Origin: Streptomyces spororaveus
GTDB taxonomy: Bacteria > Actinomycetota > Actinomycetes > Streptomycetales > Streptomycetaceae
DNA length: 64,000 nucleotides
Reading direction: 5' to 3'
Assembly: GCF_016755875.1 (NCBI RefSeq)
Contig: NZ_BNED01000005.1
Span: 7,329,501-7,393,500, forward strand
Positions 8,851 to 18,509 of this stretch are shown here, one piece after another (the stretch's first letter is position 1; every line of letters begins with the position of its first letter). The position numbers and the translations under genes are program-made. Under the pieces are notes generated by a model. The model had not been told where the DNA came from. It was given only the letters and a program-made list of their open reading frames with translations, and ran no database searches.

Positions 8851-10194
8851 TCACTCGACGGGCCCTGTCCCCGGTTTCTGAGGTCGCAGTGCCCCGAGGA
8901 GAACGCGTGGGCGCATGAGCGCGGTCGGCCGGTCGATCAGCCCTGCGACTCGCATCAAGGCATTCGTGACGGCGGGGTCCTTCGCCGCCGCATGATGCAA
9001 CCGCGTCACGTACGCGTTCCCCATCCGCGCGGTGAGCCCACGATGCCCTGCCATTCCGTTGTACTTGAGGTCGTTGGTCGTCGAGATGAACCACGGCTGG
9101 TCTACGATCCGCCCGACTTCGCGCATGAACGCGATGGTGCTCGGCGTGCCGCGTGACAGGCGCCGGCGCAGGGCCATCACTTCCATGGCCGCGACGGTCA
9201 TGCCCTGGCTGTAGTTGGGGTTGAGGCTGCACACTGCGTCGCCGAGCACGAGTAGCCGCTCGGGAAGGCGAGGCAGCCGTTCGTAGTGTCGGCGCACGCT
9301 CGCCGGGAAGCGGAAGCAGACCGGGTCGCTCAGCGGCTCGGCGTGCCGAATCTGCTCGTAGACGTCAGCGACGGGCAGAGACCTGGCGAATGCGAGAAAT
9401 CCGCCGGGATCGGTCGGTGGATGGTCGCCGAGGATGCCGGTCAGCGACACGATGCAGGTTTTCCGGTCGACCTGACCGAAGAACGCCCCTCGCGGGAACT
9501 CGCGTGATGCAATGCAGTTGATGAACTGCGTACCGTTGAGCATGTCCGGGCGGCGTCGGTAGAGCCGTGTGGTGTAGGCCAGACCGATCGCCATCCGCTG
9601 CTCGACGGGTCGCTCGTACCCAAGCTCCTCCAGCCATACCGGCGTGCGCGATCCGCGGCCGGTGGCATCGACGAGCAGATCCGCGTCGAGATTGAATGCG
9701 CTTCCGGCATCCGCTGCCGTCGAGCGCAGCCGGACCCCGGTCACCTGTCTGCCGTCCGGTGTGGAGAGAAAGCCGAGAACGTCAGTCCGCTCCAGGAAAG
9801 TGACGTTGGGCAGCGCGGCGACTTTGTCGCGGAAGTACTCCTCCAACACGGGCCGCTGGGCGGTCACGGACGGTAAGCCGGTCCGCGTGGACCGGAACGG
9901 CCGGGCGTTGAAGTACCAGCGCTGCTCGCCCAGATCCCCCACTGGAAGTTTTGCGTGCAGCATGTCCCGAAGCAGGTTGGGAAAGAGTTCCTCCAGGATG
10001 AGGCAGCCGCGGGCGTGCAGTCCGTGGGCATGCCCGGCATGGGGAGTGCCGCGCCGGGGCCGGTTCACGCTGACCACCCGGTCGCGGTCAACGACGATGA
10101 CTTCACGGTAGAACTCTGAGAGGACCCTGGCCGAGAACGTTCCGGCGATGCTTCCTCCGAGCACGACAGCCCGGTCGCCAGCGCTTTGGTTCAT
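8851..10194 (-). CDS. FAD-dependent oxidoreductase (epoxidase/monooxygenase type)
   Basis: 447 residues with an N-terminal Rossmann fold, VVLGGSIAGTFSARVL (residues 10-25) and the ribose-binding acid in VVDRD (34-38); then RGTPHAGHAHGLH; an LVDATGRGSRTP segment near 200; and the second FAD motif LVLGDAVCSLNPNYSQGM near 335. This is the group A flavoprotein monooxygenase plan, close to the enzymes that epoxidise prenyl chains in bacterial meroterpenoid pathways (family knowledge; substrate inferred). Its ATG overlaps the TGA of the UbiA gene (ATGA), so translation is coupled. Codon 107 is TTA. It is the last gene of the operon, and no flavin reductase lies nearby. Confidence 0.85.
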   Translation of the reverse strand: MNQSAGDRAVVLGGSIAGTFSARVLSEFYREVIVVDRDRVVSVNRPRRGTPHAGHAHGLHARGCLILEELFPNLLRDMLHAKLPVGDLGEQRWYFNARPFRSTRTGLPSVTAQRPVLEEYFRDKVAALPNVTFLERTDVLGFLSTPDGRQVTGVRLRSTAADAGSAFNLDADLLVDATGRGSRTPVWLEELGYERPVEQRMAIGLAYTTRLYRRRPDMLNGTQFINCIASREFPRGAFFGQVDRKTCIVSLTGILGDHPPTDPGGFLAFARSLPVADVYEQIRHAEPLSDPVCFRFPASVRRHYERLPRLPERLLVLGDAVCSLNPNYSQGMTVAAMEVMALRRRLSRGTPSTIAFMREVGRIVDQPWFISTTNDLKYNGMAGHRGLTARMGNAYVTRLHHAAAKDPAVTNALMRVAGLIDRPTALMRPRVLLGALRPQKPGTGPVE

Positions 10195-11150
10195 GAGGGG
10201 CGCCCCGTCAGGAGCGCGGTGGCGAGGCCGAGGAACCCGAGGTCGATGGAGATCAGCACGAGGAACCGGGCCTTGCGCAACTGGCGGCGGTACACCCCGT
10301 AGTACAGCTGGGCGAGTTGGAGTGCCACCGCGGGAGCGCTGAGCACGATGAATCCCGCGTTCAGCCGTGTCGTGGTGAAAAGCAGAACAAGCAGTACGGC
10401 GTTGACCGCAACCAGCACATGAAGTACGACGGCGAACGCCAGGGGTGGCAGGACGACGGCAAGGGTTTTCCGGGAGACGGCAGCGTCTCCTGCCCGGTCG
10501 GAGGCGTTCCCGTACGACACCACCAGGAGCAACCACAGTCCGAACAACGCACTCATGAGGAGCGTCTCACGGCTGACGGTTCCGGCGGCGAACCAGTAGG
10601 GCACGAGTACGGTGCAGACACCGGTGAAGAAGATCGTCGACTCGAGCCCCAGCGGCCGGTAGCTCAGCTTGAGGCCGCAGGAGTACTGGACAGCGAGAGC
10701 CGGCACACTGAAGGCGACCACCATGGCCGGTAAGGGAACCCGCCAGTCCAGAACGCCGGCGGCAAGCGAGATCGTGAGTATTCCGCCGATCCACGTCACG
10801 ACGGCGAACCCGATCGCCTCCGGCGAGGTCAGAGCGCCGGTGAGCAGTGGTTTCCTCACCCTCGTCACCAGTGGCCGTCCCGCGTAGTTACGGGCGTCAC
10901 TGCCGTTCAAGAACCCGCTCACGTCGTCGGCGGCTGACGCGCTCCACTGGATGGCCAGCGTGCCGACAAGCATGAAAGCCATGGCGAGCGGCGTGCCGCC
11001 GCTCAGGAAACCGTCCGATCGCAGGAGCAGCAGCCCCAGGGCCCAGCCATAGACGTAGTGGTACACCCGGGCCTTGGCGAGCCTGAGGTAGCTGATCATT
11101 TTGGGCCGGGGCCTGATCGAGGCGGCGACCGGCGTTTGCGTGGCGGTCAC
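10191..11150 (-). CDS. UbiA-family membrane prenyltransferase or terpene cyclase
   Basis: 319 residues, about nine hydrophobic helices. The second Asp motif is canonical (NASDRAGDAAVSRKTL, D218 and D222). The first is atypical: ADDVSGFLNGSDARNY (D75, D76, D85) in place of the usual NDxxDxxxD, followed by the expected RKPLLTGALT. UbiA proteins transfer a prenyl chain to an aromatic acceptor or, in some lineages, cyclise it, at the membrane with Mg2+. GTG at 11150 behind GGAGG; it overlaps the methyltransferase stop (GTGA). Codon 140 is TTA. The altered first motif may reflect a subfamily with a different acceptor. The acceptor is not identifiable from the window. Confidence 0.85.
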   Translation of the reverse strand: MTATQTPVAASIRPRPKMISYLRLAKARVYHYVYGWALGLLLLRSDGFLSGGTPLAMAFMLVGTLAIQWSASAADDVSGFLNGSDARNYAGRPLVTRVRKPLLTGALTSPEAIGFAVVTWIGGILTISLAAGVLDWRVPLPAMVVAFSVPALAVQYSCGLKLSYRPLGLESTIFFTGVCTVLVPYWFAAGTVSRETLLMSALFGLWLLLVVSYGNASDRAGDAAVSRKTLAVVLPPLAFAVVLHVLVAVNAVLLVLLFTTTRLNAGFIVLSAPAVALQLAQLYYGVYRRQLRKARFLVLISIDLGFLGLATALLTGRPS

Positions 11151-11899
11151 GCGCTCCTCCGCTCATCGCGGACGCCGACGGCCTCAAGCAGTTGGAACGT
11201 CACTGGAACGTCACCAGCCCGGCGGGTCGTCCGTTCCCGCTCCGTGAGCCGCACACCGCACCGGGCGGCCAGTGAGTTCAGCCGGCCGGGGTCACCGAGG
11301 CTGTTGAACCCTAGGAACAGGCGACCCGAATCGGTCAGCCGTGCCAGGCCCTCGCGCAGGTACCTGTGGTGCGTGGCGTAGCCACGATCGAAGATCGCGT
11401 GCTGCATGGGGCGTGTGTAGACGAACTCCTCGGGGGCGCAGATGACGTTGGAGTTCCAGAACACCACGTCGAACTGTTCACCGGGCGCCAGGGCGTCGTA
11501 CAGATCGCTGTGCAGCACGTTCATCCGGTCGGTCACACCGTGGCGGACGGCGTTGAGCTCGGTGTTGCGCACCGCCTCGGGGTTGATGTCCACCGCGGTG
11601 ACCCGCGAGCACCCCGCCAGCGCCGCCATCACCGCGGTCACGCCGGCTCCGCAGCCCACTTCCAGAAAGCTCCCCCCTACGGGGAACGGCAGCCATTGGG
11701 TGAACAGCTGGGTGGAGTCGGTGTGGACCGGAGCGAACACCTGGGGAATGAGATCCCACCGCAACCCCTGCATCTCGAATTCCTGTGGCTTCCTTCCTCC
11801 GTCGTGCCGCTCCACCAGCTGCAGGCCGACATCGAAGAGGGAGTCATCACCCGGTGCAGCAGCGGGGGCGAGGAGTGAGGGGACATGCCGACTTGCCAT
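11147..11899 (-). CDS. Class I SAM-dependent methyltransferase (HemK/PrmC-like fold)
   Basis: 250 residues. Motif I is FLEVGCGAGVTAVMAA (about 77-92), followed by the acidic loop VTAVDINPEAVRNTELNA, an HSDLYDAL segment and FDVVFWNSNVI. The last occupies the place of the NPPY motif of N- and small-molecule methyltransferases, with NSN instead of NPP, so catalysis may be on a different atom. ATG at 11899 with AAGGAA 5 nt upstream, 30 nt after the polyprenyl synthase stop; its own stop overlaps the UbiA start. The context points to methylation of a terpenoid or its aromatic partner, possibly before prenyl transfer. It is the only gene of the four without a TTA codon. Confidence 0.8.
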   Translation of the reverse strand: MASRHVPSLLAPAAAPGDDSLFDVGLQLVERHDGGRKPQEFEMQGLRWDLIPQVFAPVHTDSTQLFTQWLPFPVGGSFLEVGCGAGVTAVMAALAGCSRVTAVDINPEAVRNTELNAVRHGVTDRMNVLHSDLYDALAPGEQFDVVFWNSNVICAPEEFVYTRPMQHAIFDRGYATHHRYLREGLARLTDSGRLFLGFNSLGDPGRLNSLAARCGVRLTERERTTRRAGDVPVTFQLLEAVGVRDERRSA

Positions 11900-11929
11900 G
11901 ACAGTTCCTTGTTCGGGGTGAGGGCCTGT

Positions 11930-13009
11930 TCAGTGGTCGCGGCGGGTGGCCATGTCGGCCAGATGCCTCAGGGATGCGGCCGCGGCAGCCGGGAAAGGAA
12001 AGCTGTCGAGAACAGTCAGGGCACGCACCCGGCGTTGGTCGATCATGTCTTCAACGGCGTCGCGCGCTCCCGTGGCGACGAGAATGTCGCGGACGTCCTG
12101 GGCACCGGTACGGTCGAGCCGAGCGTTCCCGATCAGGGCGCGCAGAGCGCCGGCCTGGACCGAGTCGGCACGTTGCCTGGCAATGGCCAGCAACACGGTG
12201 TGCTTGCCGTCACGCAGATCGTCAAGATCGGATTTGCCGGTGGTTCCCGGGTCACCGAAGACCCCGAGCAGGTCATCACGGAGCTGGAAGGCTTCACCGA
12301 GCGGAACGCCGTAGGCGCTGCACGCGGCCAGCATGCCCTGATCGGCGCCCGCCAGGTGCGCACCGGCCAGCAAGGGATACTCCACGGTGTAACGGGCGGT
12401 CTTCGCACGGCAGATGGCCAGTGCTTCCTCGACTGCGATGGCGGAGCTTCCCGTCGCGAGAAGGTCGAGGTACTGGCCGGTCATGGCTTGCAAGCGCATG
12501 GCGTCCAGCAGGGCCCTGAGCGTTCCTGCCCGAGGGGTGGCCAGCTCGGCGACCTGGAGCAGGTCGTAGGACCAACACAGCGCGAGATCACCCAGCAGGA
12601 TCGCCATGTTTACGCCGAAACGGTCGGGCGAGGCATGCCGGGCATGGCTTCCGGCGAGCGTGCGGTGCACCGTCGGACGGCCCCGCCGGACGTCGCTGCC
12701 GTCCATGACGTCGTCATGGATCAAAACGCCGGCGTGGAACAGCTCCAATGCGGCGCCCAGATGAGTCACGGCGATGGTGCCGCCGTGCCCACCTGCGGCT
12801 TGCCAGCCGTAGTAGCACAGCAGCGGGCGCAGCCGCTTGCCGCCCGACAGGAACCCTTCCAGCAGTTCCACGAACATCGCGATTTCAGGACCGCCCGATG
12901 CCTGCTCCTTGTCGGCGAGGAACCGTGCAAGCAACGCATCAACCGCCGAACAGTCCCACGGCGCAGGTGCATCCGCTCGTACCGTGCCGCGGGATGTTAA
13001 AAGCGACAT
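11930..13009 (-). CDS. Polyprenyl diphosphate synthase (probably geranylgeranyl diphosphate synthase)
   Basis: 359 residues. Shows GGKRLRP (56-62), the first Asp-rich motif LIHDDVMDGSDVRRG (DDVMD at 99-103) and the second, FQLRDDLLGVFGDP (about 245-253), binding allylic and homoallylic diphosphates through Mg2+. Gly and Val at the -5 and -4 positions before the first motif leave room for a C20 or longer chain (inference). The ATG at 13009 has GGAGG 7 nt upstream; a longer frame to 13102 is not needed. Codon 4 is TTA, so translation should need the bldA tRNA from the very start of the operon. First gene of the four-gene set. Confidence 0.9.
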   Translation of the reverse strand: MSLLTSRGTVRADAPAPWDCSAVDALLARFLADKEQASGGPEIAMFVELLEGFLSGGKRLRPLLCYYGWQAAGGHGGTIAVTHLGAALELFHAGVLIHDDVMDGSDVRRGRPTVHRTLAGSHARHASPDRFGVNMAILLGDLALCWSYDLLQVAELATPRAGTLRALLDAMRLQAMTGQYLDLLATGSSAIAVEEALAICRAKTARYTVEYPLLAGAHLAGADQGMLAACSAYGVPLGEAFQLRDDLLGVFGDPGTTGKSDLDDLRDGKHTVLLAIARQRADSVQAGALRALIGNARLDRTGAQDVRDILVATGARDAVEDMIDQRRVRALTVLDSFPFPAAAAASLRHLADMATRRDH

Positions 13010-13244
13010 GCAAATCCTCCAGGTGGGCAAACCGAAGAGACGGGCGTGCGGTAAGAGGCCCGTCATCGTGAACGCCGGAACCACTGTTCGCTTGCCGGTC
13101 ACATCACGGCTGAGGACCGATCAGGCTTCGCTGTGTCGAAAACCATGACCGCGAACGATGCCGCGAAGCCGACTACTGATCACGCGTACACATTCGCACC
13201 GTATCAGTCCGGACACGAAGAGTGACAATCAAGGGTGGTCGGGG
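13010..13244. promoter_or_regulatory. Promoter region of the terpenoid operon
   Basis: 235 bp between the polyprenyl synthase start and the IS256 remnant, with no gene. The DNA is less GC-rich than its surroundings (for example around 13150-13210). The operon promoter should lie here, but I cannot fix a -35/-10 pair with confidence. The IS256 end may contribute outward transcription. Confidence 0.35.
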
Positions 13245-13453
13245 TTACTGGCGGGCTGCGGAGAGTCGGCCGTCGAAGGTGATGTCGAAGGCGTTCAGGG
13301 CGGTTTTCCAGCGCATGGTCCAGCGGGCCTGGCCCTTCCCTGTGGGGTCATGCGACATGATCGCCATGTAGACGCACTTCAACGCTGCGGTCTCGTTCGG
13401 GAAGTGCCCGCGGGCCTTGACCGCCCGCCGGATCCTGGCGTTCACGGACTCGA
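13245..13453 (-). pseudogene. IS256-family transposase, C-terminal fragment
   Basis: Encodes ESVNARIRRAVKARGHFPNE, then KCVYMAIMS, RWTMRWKTALNAFDITFDGR and a TAA stop at 13245. This is the C-terminal end of an IS256 (Mutator-type) transposase. It continues in frame with the fragment beginning at 14819 once the IS110 element is removed: ...AAC GCG ATC / GAG TCC GTG AAC..., giving NAIESVN. That segment carries the third catalytic acid of the family, so the insertion inactivated the enzyme. Confidence 0.9.
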
Positions 13454-13463
13454 AGCTCTCTTG

Positions 13464-14579
13464 TCAACCGGTTGCGGGGAGAGGGCTTGGCCAGGTGCGG
13501 CGGCGAGCGTCGTCTCTCCACATGTGGCGGATGATGACGTTGGCGAGCTGACGCTTGTGGGCTCGGCGGGCTTCGCGTTTCGTCTTGTTCTCCGCGATCT
13601 TCCTCGCGACGTAGGAACGTGCCGGCTCGTGGCATCTGACCTGCGTGACGTGCACGATGTGAAGAATCGAGTTCACGTTCCGGTTGCCGCCCACGTCGAG
13701 GCGATGCCGCCGCACCGGCCCGTGGCCCTCTCCGGACGAAAGAGCGATGGGGGCCGACCCGCACCAGCGGGCGAACTGCGCCTCGGTGGTGAACCGGCCG
13801 GGATCTCCGACCTCGACCAGCAGGTCCATAGCGGTGACTGCTCCTATGCCGCAGAGCTCGGTGAGAGTACAGCCGAGCCGCTCCAGCAGGGGCGGGATCC
13901 TCTTGTCCAGGGCCTTGATCCTGCAGGTCAGCTGGCGGATGTCGTCCAGGGCCGCCTGCAGACGATCCAGCCGCACCTGGTCAACGGCGGCCAGCCCGTC
14001 CCACTGGCCGGCGGAAGTCTCGAGCATTTCGAGCTGTGGCAGAACCCGGCTGGTTGAGGGAAGCTGCGACCGCAGGCTCAGGGGGAGCGAGACCAGGACC
14101 GCTTCTGCTTCAGTAAGCTGCCGCACGCGCTGCAAGATCAGTGACTTGCGCCAGTCATGCACTGCAGTGAGCTCTTCCCAGGCCGCCTCGGGGGCCGCGT
14201 GCTTCCCGGCGGGCGGCAACTGGGGATCGGCCAGGGTCTCGCGCGCGATCGCCTCGGCGTCCTCGATGTCGGTTTTCGCGCGGCGTCGGCGCCTACGGCG
14301 TTCGGCCGTACGGTTCGGCTGCACCTCGCGCACGTCGTATCCAGCCGCGGAGAGTGCCACGGCCACTGGTTGGCCCAGCGCGGCAGATCCCTCGACACCG
14401 ATGCGATCGATGACCAGCTCAGTGTCGGTAAGGAACTCCAAAAGGTCGTTGATCCCCGCCGTGGTCACCGGGACGGAGACCACATCGACCAGGTGCCCGT
14501 GGCTGTCGACGACCGCCAACGTTGCGCTGTGCTTGTGGGGGTCTATCCCGCCCACACCATGCCGTACTTCCAACTCCAC
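13464..14579 (-). CDS. IS110-family transposase (bridge-RNA-guided recombinase)
   Basis: 371 residues, full length for the family. The N-terminal RuvC-like DEDD domain shows GGIDPHKHSATLAV (first Asp), GVEGSAALG (Glu) and KTDIEDAEAIARE (the last acidic residues). A coiled linker follows, then the C-terminal Tnp domain with GIGAVTAMDLLVEVGD, CGSAPIALSSGEGHG (serine nucleophile region) and VNSILHIVHVTQVR. GTG at 14579 after GGGAGG. No frameshift or internal stop. Family knowledge: the protein recombines element and target DNA guided by an RNA from the element's own non-coding end. Confidence 0.92.
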   Translation of the reverse strand: MELEVRHGVGGIDPHKHSATLAVVDSHGHLVDVVSVPVTTAGINDLLEFLTDTELVIDRIGVEGSAALGQPVAVALSAAGYDVREVQPNRTAERRRRRRRAKTDIEDAEAIARETLADPQLPPAGKHAAPEAAWEELTAVHDWRKSLILQRVRQLTEAEAVLVSLPLSLRSQLPSTSRVLPQLEMLETSAGQWDGLAAVDQVRLDRLQAALDDIRQLTCRIKALDKRIPPLLERLGCTLTELCGIGAVTAMDLLVEVGDPGRFTTEAQFARWCGSAPIALSSGEGHGPVRRHRLDVGGNRNVNSILHIVHVTQVRCHEPARSYVARKIAENKTKREARRAHKRQLANVIIRHMWRDDARRRTWPSPLPATG

Positions 14580-14599
14580 TGCCCCTCCCGGGAACCGGC

Positions 14600-14800
14600 T
14601 ACCGTGGGAACGCGGGCCTCGTGCTGCCGGCAGATCTGGGTTGAGTCGGACAGGCTCTCTTCAAGCCAGGCACTCGAGGCCCGCGCTCACGGAACCGCCC
14701 GACACTTCGAATCCAGGGCAACCCATCGGGCGCCAATCGCGTTCAGAGTCAGAGCGGACCGCTTTGAGCGCCGCCCAGGGTAGCTACTCCCTGACCGGTA
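14600..14800 (-). ncRNA. Predicted IS110 bridge RNA
   Basis: The non-coding end upstream of the transposase contains, in the order known for this class, a small 5' hairpin (CAGGG/CCCTG, about 14779-14796), a target-binding hairpin (14695-14757) and a donor-binding hairpin (14611-14685). Target guides: AACGCGAT (14743-14736) equals the left target next to the core, and GGATTCGA (14714-14707) pairs with the right target TCGAGTCC with one G:U. Donor guides: AAGAGAGC (14661-14654) equals the element's right end (13462-13455), and ACCCAGA (14641-14635) is complementary to its left end (14820-14814). All four matches were read by eye; transcript ends are approximate. Confidence 0.75.
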
Positions 14801-14818
14801 GCGGCAGTACAACACCCA

Positions 14819-15290
14819 GATCGCGTTGGTGGTGCAGACGATGCGGCGGATCTCAGTGTCGAACCGGAGAAATGGCGTGAACTCCTCCCAGGCGTTCTCC
14901 CCCAGGCGCACGATCGCCGGATTCTTCCGGCCCCAGGCGTCGGCGAACTCGGCGAACCGCTCCAGGGCCGCGTCCTCGGTCGCGGCGGTGTAGACGGGCT
15001 TGAGGAGCTTGGCGATCTTGTCCCAGTCCTGGCGGGCGGCGTAGCGGAAGGAGTTCCGCAGCAGGTGGACCACGCAGGTCTGGACGGTGGTGCGGGGCCA
15101 GACCGTCTCGACGGCTTCCGGCAGGCCCTTCAGGCCGTCGCAGACGAGCATGAGGACGTCGTTCACGCCGCGGTTCTTGATCTCGGTGAGGATGTGCATG
15201 ATCCGGACCGGGCCGGTTTCCTCACCGCCCTCGCCGCTGCCCGGGGCCAGCTCGTCCTTGCCGCCGGCGTCACACCGGCACCGACATCGA
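14819..15290 (-). pseudogene. IS256-family transposase, internal fragment
   Basis: Middle part of the same IS256 transposase: MHILTEIKNRGVNDVLMLVCDGLKGLPEA (second catalytic Asp region), TCVVHLLRNSFRYAARQDW, then FLRFDTEIRRIVCTTNAI, where the IS110 element interrupts it. The N-terminal third, with the DNA-binding part and first Asp, is missing; recognisable similarity fades near 15200-15290. The element was therefore both 5'-deleted and split. Confidence 0.85.
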
Positions 15291-15461
15291 CCTCGTCGGC
15301 GCCATCCTCGCGCTGGCCCGTGCACGGCCCGGATCTTCTGTGTGAAGTGGGATATCGGAGGCAAGCGAACTCTGGAAATCATGCGATTTCGTAGCTGGCC
15401 GGAGACCAGGGTGCGGTGCCTGACGGGGCCTTTATGCAGGTTAGGCGTGGTCCTCAAGTTC

Positions 15462-16985
<1,524 letters not shown>

Positions 16986-17038
16986 GTGTCCTCCCCTTGC
17001 CGGGCGCCGGCCGCCGTCGGACAGCGCTCGGACGGAGG

Positions 17039-18343
17039 CTAGGAGCGGGCAGGTTGCGGATACGTTGCACGCCGCCCGCGCGACCCCGGACGCGCGCCGA
17101 GCTCCCGGTCCAGGGCGTGGACGCGGGCCAGCGCGGCCGGTCGGCGCTCCGGTGGCAGGGCGGCCGCCAGGGCCCGCCACGCCTCGGGGTCGTCCGCGCC
17201 CCAGGGGCTGCACACCCAGTCGGTCAGCAGTCCGGCATCGGCCCGCGCGATCACGGCCGCCCGTGCCTGTTCCTCGATCCGTCGGCGCAGCCGGATGACA
17301 CCGGGTGCGGCGGAGGCCGGCAGCAGGGGCCCGGGGTAGTGGTGGAGCGCCGCGGACACCGCCCCGGCGGCCAACTGCCTGGTCAGTGAGGTGAAATCTG
17401 CTTCCAGCGGACCGGCCGGGCGGTACGGGCGCGAAAGCGGCGCCGACGGCCCCAGCAGGGCGCGCAGCCGGGACATCTCGGCGCGCAACGTCACCGGCGA
17501 CACCGACTCGTCCTCGTACAGGGCGATCGCCAACTCCTCGCCGGACAAGCCCTCGGGATGGTGCGCGAGCAGCACCATGATCTCGCTGTGCCGCCGCCCC
17601 AGCCGGAGCTTGCGTCCGGCGGTGACCAGCAGCGCCTCGTCCTCGCCGAGCGCGGCGAGGGTGTCCGCGGCGGCCCGTCGATCCGGTTCGAGCAGGGTCA
17701 GCTGGGCTTCGGCCGCCCGGGCCACCGCCTGTACGAAGCCGAGGGAGTGCGGGTGGGCCAGGCCGTCGCCCCCGGTGATGTCCACCGCGCCCAGCAGTCT
17801 GCCCGTCCGCGGATCGCTCACCGGGGCCGCCGCGCAGGTCCACGGGTGCGCCCGGCGGCTGAAGTGCTCGGCCCCGAAGACCTGCACGGGGGTGCCCGTC
17901 GCGACCGCCGTCCCCGGGGCGTTGGTCCCCATCGCCCTCTCCGCCCAGTGCGCTCCCGGGACGAAGCCCAGGCCCTCGGCCCGGCGCAGGGTGCCCGGTT
18001 CGCCCTCCACCCACAGCAGGCTGCCGCGCGCGTCGCACACCGCCAGCAGATGTGCCCCGTGCGCGGCGAACGCCCCGACGAGATCCCGGAACAGCGGCAT
18101 CACCCGGGCCAGCGGGTGCGCCTCGCGGTACGACCGCAGATCCGCCTCCGCCAGCTCCACCCGGGGAGCGCACTCCGGGCTGAGCCGGGCCCGCGCGCAC
18201 CGCCGCCAGGACCGCGCGATGACCGCCCGTACGGGAGCCTCGACCCGTCCGTCCCTGGTGAACGCGGCATGCGCCCGCCGTAGTTCCCGCGTGCGCGCGG
18301 CCGGATCGGCCCCGCCCGGCAGCGCCACCGACGGATCGCCCAT
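17039..18343 (-). CDS. GAF-domain transcriptional regulator of the aldehyde dehydrogenase
   Basis: 434 residues. Residues about 75-215 form a GAF domain of the AcoR type: [28 protein letters not shown], then [26 protein letters not shown]. There is no AAA+ (sigma-54) module; instead a winged-helix region follows (about 265-330; [26 protein letters not shown]). ATG at 18343 with GGGAGG upstream. Actinobacterial homologues are commonly found just before an aldehyde dehydrogenase gene, as here, and probably sense an aldehyde, alcohol or acetoin. The ligand is not determinable from sequence. Confidence 0.85.
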   Translation of the reverse strand: MGDPSVALPGGADPAARTRELRRAHAAFTRDGRVEAPVRAVIARSWRRCARARLSPECAPRVELAEADLRSYREAHPLARVMPLFRDLVGAFAAHGAHLLAVCDARGSLLWVEGEPGTLRRAEGLGFVPGAHWAERAMGTNAPGTAVATGTPVQVFGAEHFSRRAHPWTCAAAPVSDPRTGRLLGAVDITGGDGLAHPHSLGFVQAVARAAEAQLTLLEPDRRAAADTLAALGEDEALLVTAGRKLRLGRRHSEIMVLLAHHPEGLSGEELAIALYEDESVSPVTLRAEMSRLRALLGPSAPLSRPYRPAGPLEADFTSLTRQLAAGAVSAALHHYPGPLLPASAAPGVIRLRRRIEEQARAAVIARADAGLLTDWVCSPWGADDPEAWRALAAALPPERRPAALARVHALDRELGARPGSRGRRATYPQPARS

Positions 18344-18369
18344 GTCATCCTCCCGTGGTGCCGCGGTAC

Positions 18370-18425
18370 GGAGCTGTGGAGCTACGGAGCTGTGGAGTTA
18401 CGGAATTGCGGAGCTACGGAGCGCT
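18370..18425. repeat. Tandem octamer repeat upstream of the GAF regulator
   Basis: Seven 8-nt units in a row: GGAGCTGT, GGAGCTAC, GGAGCTGT, GGAGTTAC, GGAATTGC, GGAGCTAC, GGAGCGCT. It lies 26 nt upstream of the regulator's start, in the promoter or leader. The first six pair up as three 16-nt units. Copy number could vary by slippage; a tandem protein-binding array is also possible. Confidence 0.7.
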
Positions 18426-18509
18426 CCCATCGTCGTCCCGGCTCCGGGTCCCGGCAAGCCGTACGTCGGCCAGGGCGCCGGCGGTACGCGGCCCGCGCGG
18501 GGCCGAAAC

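Larger units (their letters stand above)
13454..14820 (-). mobile_element. IS110-family insertion sequence inserted in IS256
   Basis: Element of 1,367 bp deduced by restoring the interrupted IS256 frame. The dinucleotide TC (minus strand) flanks it on both sides (13452-13453 and 14819-14820), matching the core dinucleotide exchanged by IS110 recombinases. There are no terminal inverted repeats. Transposase on the minus strand, 240-nt non-coding end upstream of it, very short end (10 bp) after its stop. Transposase and guide RNA look intact, so the copy may be active. Confidence 0.85.

Noticed and set aside
14704..14716. TTCGAATCC resembling a tRNA T-arm
   Set aside because: No acceptor or anticodon stem can be built around it; the sequence is better explained as the right target guide of the bridge RNA.
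15065..15394. Plus-strand 109-codon frame over the IS256 fragment end
   Set aside because: Overlaps the IS256 transposase in antisense and shows no motif; a short coding-like phrase near 15290-15345 is too short to support a gene.
18370..18425. CRISPR-like repeated sequence
   Set aside because: Units are 8 nt and contiguous, with no spacers and no cas genes in the window.
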